From: Saccharina japonica
Taxonomy: Eukaryota; Sar; Phaeophyceae; Laminariales; Laminariaceae
Direction of reading: 5' to 3'
Assembly (NCBI GenBank): GCA_008828725.1
Contig: MEHQ01000781.1
Location: forward strand, 579,680 to 643,679
DNA: 64,000 nucleotides
How positions within the stretch are numbered: position 1 is the stretch's first letter; the number at the start of each line of letters is the position of its first letter. Positions 1 through 12,601 of this stretch are shown here, piece after piece. Under the pieces are notes generated by a model. The model made no database searches and was not told the origin of the DNA. It saw only the letters and a program-made list of their open reading frames with translations. Made by a program: the position numbers and the translations under genes.

Positions 1-469
1 TTGAAGGCACACTACAAAGGTCGGTTGCGGCCGCTGTTGTGCTAATCCGAAAGTCCACCACCCTGCTTATTCTTCCTTGGGTCTATGCAGGCATATAGGA
101 GGAGTTCTGGGCGATTTCATGTTGGTCTAGCACAGCGACTACTTCGTTGAACATCGCGTTATCGAGCGGCGCGACTACCTAGCGGCTCGAGCTGCGAAAT
201 CGCTTTCAGCAACAGCGGACGTGAATTCTCGAGATCTACAAATCTCATCGCCAATGTAGCTTCAGTTTTGTCTACACCCAGTACTTGGGCTTGGGCCTTG
301 ATGCTGAGGCTCTCCGGTGCCTCGGTAGGGAGAACACAGGGACAACGATGAGCGTTTCCAATTGCCTTGTGAGGGGCTGATTTTGACCAAATGCCGGTTT
401 CAATAATATTAGGCGTTATGGAAATACATCATTTTGGTGATTTGTAGGGAGAGCAACACAGGTGAACAA

Positions 470-640
470 GGCGGGTGAAAATCGTCTGACACGACTGAAA
501 CTCTCAATAGGGCGTGTACCGCCCTATATAGGCCTCATTATCTATACAAGGCGCTATAAGCCTATACATACAGGGCTTGTGCCGCCCTATATTGGCCCCG
601 GGCCCTATAAGCCGTTACACGCCCTATTCACGCCCCTTTC
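470..640. repeat. CCCTATA palindromic repeat related to 1480-1620
   Basis: Several GCCCTATATAGGCC-type inverted words follow AAGGCGGGTGAAAATCGTCT. Similar AAGGCGGGTCAAAATCGCTT occurs at 1565 and, inside hAT-like E2, at 44870. Possible remnants of one family. Confidence 0.5.
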
Positions 641-2793
641 CTGCCTCCACATCACTGTAAAACCTCGCTCTTCTGCTGCTCGCTCCGAGAGAGAGAGATA
701 CACACCCCTGCGGCGCCTGCGACAGAGGCCGTCAGGGCAGCTGAGGTTTGGGCGACAGTAGAGGACCAAAACTATGCTGTAGAGGCCATGCGCGACTCGA
801 CGCGGTAGACATGACGGAGCAGCCGAGCGGCACGCAGGTCAAGGAGGTACACTAAGGTTGACGAGAAGGAGGAAAAGATGATGGTACCAGTGTGCGCGGG
901 GCCGGTGCTGTGCCCCCCCGTCCTACGTGGAAGGTTCGTCTCAATGAATGTCAATGCCGAGAGCGGCGGAGATGTGTGGCAATGGCGATGCTGCCTCCTA
1001 TCTGCAGAAGGTCAGGGTGGCGTTCATCAAAGCGCATGCTTCTAGGTCAACTGCGACAGGCAGTCACGAGGGAGTTTTGTGGGAAGGGGGGGGGTACAGC
1101 AGAGTCGTGCTCCGGTCGGCACGGTACTGTAGTACCTGTGGATTGGGGTTCTGCTCTCGACGTGTGGCTGTGCCAAGGGTCCTATCGGTGCAGAAGCAGG
1201 AGCAGAGCGATGTGTAGTTTGACCGGGCTCGGTTGCATGCAGCTCAAATTATATTGTACCCCGTGAGATACAAACTGTGTGTGCACGTGTTTGCTCTGCT
1301 GTGGTGTGTATTGTGTGCGTTTGACATCACACGTGTCCACTAGGTTGCATACCGCTAATTTGATGTACCGTCTTCTCCGAGCACGTGTTCCCCCCTCGGT
1401 GCAGCACTCTGTATCATCTGTTGGGTCAGTAGCACCCTCTTATGCACACAAAAATGCAACATTCCCTCAACTAGGCGGTACCCGCCCTGTTGAGGGAATC
1501 TCAAAACATCAATAGGGCCGTAACGGGCCTACTATCAACAGCGTGTAAGGCGACCTCTTGAGATAAGGCGGGTCAAAATCGCTTGACACTACGCTAGGTC
1601 GGCTTATATAGGCCCCACTACTGCTGTAGGTATGATACACACAGCAGGAACGCCTTTCCACGAGAGGGTGAGGGAGGACAACGGGAGAAGATACCGTACG
1701 TACCTACATCGTACGAATGATGGTGGCGGTTTTTGTTGGAGTGCGATGCGACAACGATGAACGAGAAATCAACTCGATACGTTGCAATAGGAAAAACATC
1801 AGAAGTCGTTCAGTATTAGCATCGAAACATAAATCATGAACAAAAAAAAACGAGAACACGAGAAAAAAAAATGTTAGGGTCTCGATACTCGTATTACAGC
1901 AGTATATGAATATAGATATATACAAAACGTCGTAATTCGATACTCGTATTTCGAAACTTTTGAGACGATATTTAACACTATGATGGTCTTTAAAAAAGCC
2001 GTTTTTTTTTCAGCCGCAGAAGATCCTCAAGGGTTTAGAAGAGCCGGAGAGGAGAAGATGGGTTCAGATTCATGAAAATATAAAAAATGAGGAGTGACGG
2101 CTTCGGGTCACTGCCGTCACCACGTTGCGTCGGTGTCGCGTCACCGGTGATTGCCGTTACATGACCACTGGCCCCTGTCCGCTCTCTCTGCAAACGCCTC
2201 AATATGTATCTAGAAACCCCACGGATTTGAAACTGCCCCGAGGTTCAAGGGGATAAATACTTGAAATTGTGTATATCTTTTCTTACAGCACTTCGTAGAC
2301 TTCGCAACTGCAACAAAAAACGCGAACAAGAAATGCGCCAGTTTTCATGTATAACGAGGCTTTTCAGGTACAGCGGGGAAAGCGGGTTTCTTGTTCCCTG
2401 ATTTGGCCGAAACTGGCAGTCGCAAGCCGCCAGCAGTACACCCATTGCTTGTTTGACAGATTGACGCTGCGTGTACCATGCTGTTTTCCGCTTAGTACAA
2501 CGCCTGTGCCTTCCACAACGTGTGGAAACCCGTCAATGCCTGTCTAACAACGCTTGTGCCTTCCACGACGTGTGGAAACCCGTCAATACTTATCTACAGG
2601 TCGCATCTATTAACAGGAGTACCGCTGCTTGCTGTGCCCCGCTACCCATCCGCGGTGCCTCAGGGCCCGATGGTATCGGATTGTGATGGTGTCGAGTGTC
2701 GACTACAAGACCCTCGCCTCTCTCCTCGCCGTTGCTGTATATATACGTAGACTACTACTGTATAGACTACTGTATACTACAGTAGTATGTTTT

Positions 2794-3254
2794 AGACGCG
2801 TGCTACGATAGAGGTAGCAAGGTATACTTTTTTTTGGCCGACACGTTTTCTGAAGGACTGTCACTATGCTCCTTAACCCATACAGAACTGGAAAAACGTA
2901 TCCCACACTAACCCCAAGTAGTTTGTCCCCAAAAACGGGGGACCAGTTCTTAAGGGGTTAACCCTAAATCGTCGACATTTCTTTCATTTTTGTGTCGCAG
3001 TCTTTTTCATTTTTGTGTCGCAGTATTTTTCATTTTTGTGTCGCAGTCTTTTTCATTTTTGTGTCGCAGTCTTTTTCCTTTTTGTGTCGCAGTATTTTTC
3101 CTACTTTAGTAGGCCATGGGGTTGTTCATCGGGCAGCACTCTTATTTCTTATTTCCCTCATTAAAAAAAACAGTTATTGGGTGGGGTATAGAGCTCCTTA
3201 AGTGACCACCCTTATGAGGCAAAAACATGGTGCACCTTTGCCGTAGCACGCATC
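2794..3254 (+). repeat. Dispersed repeat family G, copy 1
   Basis: From GACGCGTGCTACGATAGAGG to TGCCGTAGCACGCATC. It includes a short tandem array of TTTCATTTTTGTGTCGCAG (five units, 2978-3100). Shared with 57512-57795. Confidence 0.82.
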
Positions 3255-4011
3255 ACTATTAATAATCACTACGAGACTGCTGTATAGCATCAGGTATGGA
3301 CTAGCGGAGGAGGTTTTCGGAGATGGACGTAGCGGGTCCAGAACGGCACAGCAGCTGTACGTAAGCCGAAGCGCAGGACGGTTACGTAGGCGAAGGCGAT
3401 TGACTGTTCACCAACTGGTGGGGGTGGCGGGCAGTTCAACGGTGTCAACGGTGGCCAGTGGGGTGGGGTGTGATCCGCGGCGGGCAGGTCAACGGTGTGG
3501 CTGGTGCGGGTTGTCCAGCACATTTTATATATACGTTTGTTGGTTTTCGTTTTTCATCAACAAACACAAGGAAACGACAGCTATGATATAATAAAACAAA
3601 TATCCTGCTGCACGAGTACCTAGCGACACCTATCATAATACCTGTATTATCTGACCGTGGACTTCATTCAGAGTAAAAAAGGAAATTGGTCATGAGACCA
3701 TGAGAGCACTCGGGTACTCGGGGTACCAGCAGGCGTCAGACAATAGGGCATAACTTCTAAATTAGGCGAGAAGGGCAACGAGATGGGGGAAAGCGACAAA
3801 AAAACACCGTCCGTGGTGTACATACCAGGTACCAGGTACGTTTGATACCAGGCACGTTTGATACGCGTTGCAGGAAAAAACACATACGGACGTATTGTAC
3901 CGAGCAGCAGCAAGAAGTGCGTATCGCGTTCCGGCCACAAAACAAAACATTCAAGTTTAAGCGAAAGACTCGAAAGTTGGGCTATGATGCTATTACTATA
4001 TATGATAAATG

Positions 4012-4310
4012 ATAGAGAAGCAGCACAGCCTTTCCACTTTGCACCGCTCGTAGTTTAATAATAAATGTATACCCAGTGTACGCTGTACGCACAATACTCA
4101 AGGTAACACACCCCCTCGCACAATTGTTTAGAGCCTGACTTTGTCGCCTCTCGTGATAGAAAAGAAGCACAGCCTTTCCACTTTGCACCGCTCGTAGTTT
4201 ACGCCTCTAATAATAAATGTATACCCAGTGTACGCTGTATGCATAATACTCAAGGTAACACACCCCCTCGCACAATTGTTTTGAGCCTGACTTTCTCGCC
4301 TCTCGCCAAT
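4012..4310 (+). repeat. Tandem duplication, two copies of about 146-154 bp
   Basis: Both copies hold AGCACAGCCTTTCCACTTTG and GTAACACACCCCCTCGCACA. The second has eight extra bases (CGCCTCTA) after GTAGTTTA. Confidence 0.92.
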
Positions 4311-4353
4311 GGGGAGAGGGGGGAGTGCAAACGCCGAACGGCGCGTCTTATGC

Positions 4354-4440
4354 GTGTGGTGTGTGTTGTCTCCACATTAAACCGTTATTTCTTATTTCTA
4401 CCCCAAATTCATCAGTACACCCTGTGTCTGTCCTGATTCC
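4354..4440 (+). repeat. Dispersed repeat family F, copy 1
   Basis: A core of about 70 bp: TGTGTGTT, then CACATTAAACCGTTATTTCT, then CAGYACACCC. Shared with four other sites. Confidence 0.7.
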
Positions 4441-5169
4441 TAATCGTAGAGAGATGCAAATTATGTGGTCGCAGACTGCTGTGAGACAGAAAAACCAAAC
4501 CAAAAGCAACCGCAAATTAACGGGTAGACGTATGGTAGGTGGGTAGAGCAAGTGAAAAGCCAACGTACCGGGTACGAGAACACAACGACACAAGCCATTA
4601 GCACCAGAAAAATAAGAACAAAAAGACAATAAAACGTGATACAAATGACGCAATGGGGGCCATAAGCAAGAAGCGCTGCTATTTTAATATGAATAGAATA
4701 AGAGCACACGTGCCCAAGAGTATTGTTAGATTGATAGACGAGATCTTCCCAAAACGGCCACTTGCATTGGGTGCGCCCCCCTCTGAACTCTGAACTCTGA
4801 AGCTGCTTTGGGAGTTGGGAAAAAATCGGTTCTGAAATTTGTCCCATGTTATCGTATAATCTTATCACACGTACGTACGTGTGATAAGGTACATACAGTT
4901 AGTAAATAGAATTATTAATAACTATAAACTCGTTTGGGCTGGTCGGTGTGTCTTGCCCGGTTTACTTGCCTACGTACTTCTTTTTTCTTTACTCATAGCT
5001 TTCAAGAGCTTGTTTGTGTTCTTTGTTTTTGCCCGATGCCTAACGTACGAGTACGTAGCTGGTACGAGTAACGAACGCCTGCTGTGTTCTTCCTTTTCAG
5101 CTTGCGACACCCCCGAAATTCCAAGTCAGCCACAAGCCCGAAGGGGAACCTTGTACTACATGGTATACA

Positions 5170-5245
5170 GAGAAAATTAAAAAAAAAACGACAGCTGTGA
5201 GATCGAGGATTTCGTCGAAACTGATCTTTGCAAGCTGCGTGCTAA
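5170..5245 (+). repeat. Repeat family I, copy 1
   Basis: AGCTGTGAGATCGAGGAT, TCGTCGAAACT and ATCTTTG are shared with 27063-27135. Confidence 0.65.
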
Positions 5246-5667
5246 TAGATGTACATGTAATATGTGGCGTGCGGGGTGCAGTGTTACCGTGGAGGATGAA
5301 CGTAGGTATACTTCGTATATATATTTTCTATTTTTTTAAAATATTAGACCAGCAGGTATACGACAAGGCAAAAATTACATGAGAGGTAAAACATAAGGTG
5401 ACTGGCTTAACATGCTTGGCGGATCGCGGACGGCCCCTTCTATATACGAGTATTATAAAGAAAGAATGGTTCCTTACGGGTCCTTCTGTTCACCAGGTAT
5501 ACAATCTGTGTCCTGTTGCCTGCGCATTGTTCCTGGCGCATGCATCGCTTTCATCCCATCCCAGTGGAGAGGGATGAAAAAAACGAACCGACACACCGTG
5601 CACAAAACACGCCGAGTCAACAAATGGAAACACAACTCGCTCCGATTTAACACTGGCGCATCAGCTT

Positions 5668-5692
5668 CAGCAGCAGCAGCAGCAGCAGCAGC
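5668..5692 (+). repeat. (CAG)8 microsatellite
   Basis: Uninterrupted CAG run. Other triplet runs: 15735-15758, 16487-16516 (GCC) and 44359-44382. (GA)n occurs at 8699-8732. Confidence 0.95.
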
Positions 5693-6499
5693 ATCGATAG
5701 AGCGCACATGATGCTCGGGTGGGCCTTCCACGAAATGACATTCATTGCGCCTGCCCAGGTTATTACAAGGCCCTTCCCAAGTGGTTTTTCAAAATGAGAT
5801 CAAAATGAGTATCAAAAAGAGGTCGTGCCCGGGGGGTGGGGAAGCGAGAAAACGACAACCTCCATGGGGAGGGGGCGGGCATGCGTCATGCCTTACAGTC
5901 TATCATGCTATGGCTCATGCGGAAAGGTCCGAGCGGTTGGCGAAAAGTCGCGAAATCCTCTTTTTTGTTCTTCTTTCCCATTCCGTTGTGTTTTCTTTCC
6001 CTTTGCTTCGTAGACCTAAAAAAACTAACAGTCCAAAAAAAGAAAACATATTTAAAAGTGCGAAAACTAACAAGTAACAAGGACGACGCCAACGCAATGA
6101 TCGATGAAGGACACATGTTTATATACCACTCTGTCCTGAAATATAAGCACCATGTATACATTAATATTCAATAAAAAAGGTGCTTTTATTTCGGGACAGA
6201 GGTATTTATATATTCCCCCCCGAAGAAACTTTCGCCTATAGATCATGTGACAGGTACGATGCATAAATGGATGTCACATGAGAAAGACTACACATGCTGG
6301 CGGCCGAGGTGAAAGCACGTTGAAAGGTCCCGCCTACTATGATACCGGTTACGGGTCGGTCTGAGCCCAGTGAGATAAAAAAGAAAACTGACATTGAGCA
6401 ATGAGATCGAGTAAGTGGTCGGTGGTCGTTATCGTCAGGATTCAAGACGTCACATGGTGTACCGCCAGACTACCCCCCGAACCTTAACTCCATACAACG

Positions 6500-6858
6500 G
6501 GAATGACCGTATCACGTAGTGTGTACGTCGTACCAGGTATATGGTAAGGCACCCACGAGGCAGATACAAATAATGAGTATACCCATTACTGTCTCTGGAA
6601 GTGGCCACACCAGAAATCAAAGCAATTCATTGGGCTGTCGTCCATATGCAAGTTCGCCTCACAAGCGGTTCTTAGAAGGATGCAGCTCACCCTTCATGCG
6701 ACTCGCCTTACACATCGCGGCGCTTCACGCTTGGTACAAGCAATATCTGCCTGGTTGGTGGAAACCAAACGAGCCCCGTCACGGCATTGTAGGGATGCGA
6801 GAGTCTATCATCATACGACTACGGCCATTCACGACATGAGTCCCCCCCCCCCCCCCCC
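6500..6858 (+). mobile_element. Dispersed repeat family A, copy 1
   Basis: About 350 bp, shared with 20278-20622, including TGTCTCTGGAAGTGGCCACA and GGATGCAGCTCACCCTTCAT, ending in a C run at the N gap. No terminal inverted repeats or A tail seen. Class unknown. Confidence 0.8.
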
Positions 6859-6903
6859 NNNNNNNNNNNNNNNNNNNNNNNNNNNNNNNNNNNNNNNNNN
6901 NNN
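6859..6903. other. Assembly gap (45 N) flanked by C runs
   Basis: N run between homopolymeric C tracts, at the right end of family A copy 1. Most likely an unresolved poly-C. Confidence 0.98.
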
Positions 6904-7887
6904 CCCCCGCCCCCCCCCCGCGCTGCCCTCTTCCCTCTGCCCAGCTAAAGTTGAGTATCGCGCCGAACTACCCCCGACATACATATGATTGGTACGATAG
7001 ATCTATACTATATCAAATGTATGTGGTTATGAAGTTATCAAGAGCTGTTAATAGTTTCTGGCGCTGAGGGGAGGGAGGGCAGGGAGAGGGGAAAAGCGGG
7101 GAAGGATGATACGCGCTTGTGGCTGGCCTGCGTGGTGCGTTCATCCGATGAGGTGAGGGTATACATCATATCAAGTTACACGACGTATACTCGTATGTAT
7201 GATATCATACAGCACTATATACAGGCTTTCGACAGGCATGGCAGGACAGAGGTACAAGCGAGCACATGGGCAAGGACACATTGTACAGCCGAGTTCACAA
7301 GAGTTCGTGAGACAGATGAACCACCCGGGGTACCTACCTACGAGTATTAAAATGTACCTGGTACTGGATTGTAACTTGGTTTTTAACAGTCGAGGGGCTC
7401 ATCCCTGCCGACTACGATGATACAGCAGTACGAGTATTGCGGTTGTGCCTACTGCTGTACCAGGTACGAGCATATATACGTATTTCTTTCTGCGGTGTGT
7501 CTTTCTGTTTCGCTCATGATACTGCCGTACCCCTGCTGTCGGTGGCGGCGGGGGGGGACGGGCCGTACGTATACCGTAGAGTGAATATACGAATATACCG
7601 CGTGCCATCGTTCGAGCTTCTTGATATGAACATAAAGCGAGTATGCTCGTACACAATGCCATTTTGGGCCAGGCTCGAATTATTACGCAAGGCTGGGCGT
7701 GTCCTCCTTTAATTGAGGTAAAAAGTTGGCCATATTCTTAGCTCGGTCCAAACCTCCAGCTTGAAATTCTCAACTCCCGAGTTCTTAAGTGCTGTTGCGT
7801 AAAACCACTACAACGGTAATGAACAGGTTCCCAAAGCGGCTGTAAGAATGGACGTGGTATGAAAGCTCAACCCGTTTCGGCAGTAAA

Positions 7888-7985
7888 AGGCATTAACCCC
7901 TTAAGAACTGGTCCCACGAATTTGGGGAAAAACAACTTGGAATTAGTGTGGGACAGTTTTGTCAGTTATGAATGGGTTAAGGACT
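7888..7985 (-). repeat. Family G central segment, inverted
   Basis: CCCCTTAAGAACTGGTCCC onward matches the reverse complement of 2870-2960 in copy 1. Confidence 0.65.
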
Positions 7986-8693
7986 TCACATTCCCGTTCT
8001 GGGGATAAGATAAAACACTTGATATTACTGTAGAGCCAGATTTTGGTTTCTGTGCCGCAGTTTAGTAGCAGTAGAGCACAAAAACGGTTACAGTAAGGCT
8101 GACACAGACCAATATCTACTGGCCTAACCGTGACACAGACCAAAATCTACTGGGCCTTGCTTAATACACACGTAGCCCAGGTGGGTACGCCATATTAATA
8201 TTTGAAACACCAGTAGAAGAGGTTTCCCTCGAAGTCATCAACATGTTGGAAGCTATCTGCTGCATGCGAGGCCGTCGCCAGGCGGCGAGGCAGAGGGAGA
8301 GAGGGGCGTCGCCGTTGTTACCTGTTAAATGCCGAGCAAGGACACAATCTCTCACCACGGGTGATGAGTGATGAGTGATGAGTGATAAGTGATACTGGCC
8401 TGTCATCGTATCATATATAATAGGAACAGCAGTTTGCCACCAGTTCTTCGGAGATGCATGTATGAAATGATACCACATGTGGAAAAATCTCCACGAGCAA
8501 GAAAACAAAACAGGGAGGACAGAGGAAAAGAGGGAGGGAAGGCAGCTACTTCTGCTGCTCCTTATTGTCATCGTTGCTGGGCGCATCTCGTGACAGTAGT
8601 GGTAGGAGTGGGTATCACATTCTGTCATAATATGCGTGTCGGCGTGGGGGGGTTCTCAGAGAGCGCACAGCGCGCTTCGGGAAAAAAGCCGAC

Positions 8694-8733
<40 letters not shown>

Positions 8734-9900
8734 GGAGAGGAGAGATACGCCCGAAGGATATTTCCATCCGTCTTCTTACGACAGACAAGCAACAACCCTC
8801 GCACAAACTCTGCAGCAGAGTGGGTTACCAGGTACATGTAATAATATCATACCTGCTCTGCCTGTTGGGAAAGGCAGGGGGGTGTCTGTACGTCCTTACG
8901 TCACACAAACGCGGACTGTTTGAGCAAGTGAAACATGAAAACAAAAAACTACCAGCAGGTACAACCTACTGCGACTCGTATCGTACGGTAAGTACCGGTA
9001 CGTGTACGTAGTATCGCGCGTATTTCTTATCTACCGGTACGTCGTACGCACATACCAGGTATTCATCATACTGCTGTACGAAAAAGGGACGTGTCTGATC
9101 ATAATTTGTACAGGCGTCCTGGTGTAATCGGAAACAAACTCACGTATACTGCTGCTCGACATGCTGCGTACCAAGTATAATATAATACGAGGACGTTGAG
9201 TATGCGGTATTGTACTGCTGGATAAATATACAATACCAGGTATCACGGAGAGAGACTACTATTAATATGACATCGGACGATACGAGTATCAGTTTTTGAC
9301 TCGCATCATCGGTTGCGTGGACACTCCGCGGCAGCAGTGACTCGGCCCGTATCATACACACATGTTCGTATCAGATCAGCTCAGTCTTCCGGTATCATGC
9401 AGCAGTTTATCGCACCAGCGTCTCGTTTACTCGTTTTTAGCAACACAAAAGCAATAAATACCATGCACGTATTGCTAAATTCACAAGCTCACGAATATGC
9501 ATCGCGCACATGAGGGAGGGCATGATGTCATCATCAAAACTAAAACCAAGGGGCAAAGGAGGAATCAAGTATTAATATAATTAGGTGCCTGTACGTACGG
9601 CTTTTGCGTTTTTGCGCAAAAGCTAAAATAGTAGCCTTCGTGCTGAAATGCATACAGAAAAGGCCCGCAGAAAAACACCAAAAAGTCGGGGGGGAAATAC
9701 AGGAAAGGCAGCATCCTGCTGCTGTCCAGACCACTGCTGCTGCTGCTGCTGCCGTTGGCTGGTCTTGTCTCAGGTATAGAGCAGTGCGAGTATGCATATG
9801 TTCACAATTCATACGTACTCGAAACATGACGAGGACAATTAACGGTGTGATATATTCACACAAGCAGCACCATTTCATCCTGAGTAAAGTACAGCATATA

Positions 9901-9975
9901 TACTGGGTGTGCTGGATGTCGACGGGTATATAGCATAGAAAGAACGGTATGATGTGAAGAAAACACAACACACAT
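9901..9975 (-). repeat. Dispersed repeat family F, copy 2
   Basis: Reverse-oriented: GGTGTGCTGGATGTCGACGG, then a GTGAAGAAAACACA end. Confidence 0.7.
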
Positions 9976-11102
9976 CGCAACACTTGCTGCTCGGCTCGCC
10001 TCGGCACGTGGAATACTGACCGTTGGAGCAGGGTGGTCCAAAAGAAAAGAAAAGAAAAACACAAACAGCAAAATAAAAACACAAAACACAACTGCCAAAA
10101 CTATTGATATGAAATAATCGAACGCGGTGGCACAAAAAGTATCCCAAGAACTTGGTATAAAAAAGAAAGGGGAACCAACAGGCCAGGGCCATGCTACCTC
10201 TCCCTCTCTCGCTTTCTCCTTGCCTGTCTTTCTCCCGCGAACGTATGACCTAGCGAAACGCAAACAGCGCCACCCCCCCGCCCGCCCAACTTGAGATCAG
10301 TCAGTGACAAAATGCTCACCGTGCTGAGTTAGGTCCGAGGCAACCGAGCTCTGATCCCGGGCTACGCCCGAATCGCGCGCTGCCTCCAAGTCTTTGGCCC
10401 ATCTCTCCAGCGGGAGGACAAAAACATCGACCAAGAGCTGCCCAACGCAGAATGCATGGAACAAAGTTTTTACACATACATTAGGGGGGGGGGGGGAGTG
10501 TCAGCCGTTTGCTTGCTGGTGGACTATATACCATGACAGCCCTCTAGTTACAGCAGTTAAGTTGTTGGTTGTTTTTCGTGGTGGTGCATAGCGCAAAAGA
10601 GGGGAGGGGGGTTGGGATCATGTCGGCATGGTGTGACTAACGGGAGGCGGGGGGAGGGGTCTGGGGCAGGGATGTCCTGTCGGTGTGGGTGTGGGCGGGA
10701 ATCGCAAAAACTTGGAGAGGTGGATGGATGCATCATATGGATGGATAGATGGGTCTTTCGTTGGCTGCGAATGCCTCGCCTGCCTGCTGGGTGATCGTTG
10801 GAAGATTAAAATCGTAACTTTCATTGACACCGCCGTGGGTAAAATAAAATGTGATGAGAGAGATCGACAGACAGCAGCACGTAAAATTGATCATATAGTT
10901 TAACACTAAAATCGTATCATATGCATCATGGGGTGCCGGCGGCAATTTCGGGAAACGAGGCTTGCGATAGAGTGGACAATTAAATTGAAACGCTTCTTGT
11001 ACGATAGCAGGACTGCTCGACTGTTCGCGTGTTGGTGCAAAGATGCGCGCGGCGCCGGGAAAACGTGCGCTGAAGCGTGCAACCCGTTGCGATATGCACT
11101 GC

Positions 11103-11103
<1 letters not shown>

Positions 11104-11149
<46 letters not shown>
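11104..11149 (+). repeat. (CTG)15 microsatellite
   Basis: An uninterrupted CTG run about 1.2 kb upstream of the PSMD9 start, in a CpG-rich stretch (about 10.9-12.1 kb) that probably holds the promoter. Confidence 0.95.
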
Positions 11150-12309
11150 ATTTTGCTTGGAATGTCTAAAGTATCACCAAGGAGAAAGCACAGCACGCCG
11201 GGGAAAGATTTGCGCGTTCGAAACACTGAACACGGCTGTGAAACATGCCTGTGGTCCGACGCACAAACACAGACCCAAACAAGCACACCCACACGTGCAC
11301 GCCGAAAGGAAGTCAATGCCACCGCGGGCTTGCTCGCGCCGTTCTTTGCAATCACCCTCTCTGCAATTGAGAGCGCAGGCGGTATCGCACCTTCATGTCA
11401 GACACGTACGTAGCCTCGGTGCTAAGCAGCTCGGCCACAGCTGCATCCCTCTTGTCTCTCTCGCTCATAGGCGGGATGGAGGGACTAACCATACTGCTTT
11501 TGCAGCGGCCGTGCCGTCTCTGCAAAAATTGCTCCCGAAAAGTGCAAGACTGGTCCTACTCAGAGCCCTTCGCCTTAGCCACCCGGGGTTGGGGGAGTCG
11601 AACCCCAGCCTGCCGCACGCCAGTGATGATGTCCGGCGTGTCTGCGGCGTCGGCCTCTAATGTTGGCGAGCGCAGGCCTGCTTTAACCAGCCCTTGAAAA
11701 TCGCGAATTGCCCGGGGCAGGTCCGAGGTCCGAGTATGGGGATGAATGAACCGTAATTGCGCCGCGTAAAATATATTTGGACGGAGGGGATTGGTGGAAT
11801 TATCCCGAGATCCGGATGCGGTGCGGATGCGGAGATGAGAAGGTGGGGGGAGGTTAGAGGAGGTCGAGAAGTCGGAACGAGGTGAGAGCGAGACACAACC
11901 ATCGCCGGCGGTACCACTAACTTCCTCTGAGGTTTCTTGGTAGGGGGCGTGCGCTTGTGGTCGCCGACAGCGTGGACTCGCAGCGCCCAGAGGTAAACAA
12001 ACAGTATTTGCGCCTCTTGCTTGCGCTCGATATATATCCGCAAAAGTGGACAAGTTTTGTATCCGCCAGTAAACACTGATGCACAGACTAGATAGAGTGC
12101 GTGCTGTACACAGTTTTAGAGGCCAAATATACTGATGTTAGTATATGTGCACTCGTATACCCTGAGTGTCTGGAGTGTCGTACGGTAAGCTACAGTATAT
12201 GCAATCGAAGAAACGGCTTGCCCCCCAACTCCCTGTGCGGAGTCATTGCGTCATTGCATTGCTGTCTACTAGGCAGAGCGCTTCCTCGAGTACATCGAGT
12301 AGTGCGTTG

Positions 12310-12345
12310 CATCTAACGCAGGGCCGCTGTACTTTTTCCCGCCAG
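12310..12345 (+). promoter_or_regulatory. Probable 3' splice site upstream of the PSMD9 start
   Basis: The sequence has a CTAAC branch-point-like element at 12313, a CTTTTTCCC tract and CCAG at 12342-12345, then 20 nt before the ATG. This is a well-formed acceptor and suggests an intron in the 5' UTR, or an unrecognised upstream coding exon. Confidence 0.5.
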
Positions 12346-12365
12346 GTGTCGGCGCACCGAATAAC

Positions 12366-12601
12366 ATGCCGGATTCGGCCGGGCTGCCCAGTTCCCTCGA
12401 AGCGGATTTGAGGAAGGAGCTCCTTCTACTCCAGGCACAGCGGGATGCGCTGGAGATCGAGGCTTCAGCGATAGCCAGCGAGCTGAAGTCGCCGGGTGCA
12501 AATGGAGAACCTCCCGTGGGCGTGAAGGGGTCCCTCGTCGACTCGGACGGCTTCCCGCTGGCTGGATTCGATTTATTTAACGTTCGGGACAAGAGACATA
12601 G
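12366..12601 (+). CDS. PSMD9: PSMD9 exon 1
   Basis: It runs from ATG to CATAG|GTGAGC. The last two bases AG are completed by the G that opens exon 2 (Arg79). The coding sequence has no in-frame stop for 20 nt upstream, up to a probable splice acceptor, so a slightly longer N-terminus is possible. The length of the N-terminal helix fits this ATG. Confidence 0.88.

Larger units (their letters stand above)
1..11000. other. Non-coding, repeat-rich stretch
   Basis: No open frame longer than about 180 codons and none resembling a known protein. It holds family A, F, G and I repeats, the 146-bp duplication and many TA-bounded short words (dense at 7.1-7.6, 8.8-9.3 kb). I see nothing further in 1-460, 1630-2790, 5250-6490 and 10000-10900. 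Confidence 0.7.

Noticed and set aside
9540..10091. 183-codon minus-strand open frame
   Set aside because: Cys/Phe/Leu-rich low-complexity translation with no domain, overlapping a family F repeat.
11580..11610. tRNA T-arm-like sequence on the minus strand (GGGGTTCGACTCCCC)
   Set aside because: No acceptor stem or D arm can be paired at tRNA distances.
11556..12053. 165-codon minus-strand open frame divergent from PSMD9
   Set aside because: GC-rich, Pro/Ser/Arg-rich with no similarity. Possibly an exon of an unseen gene, but not supportable.
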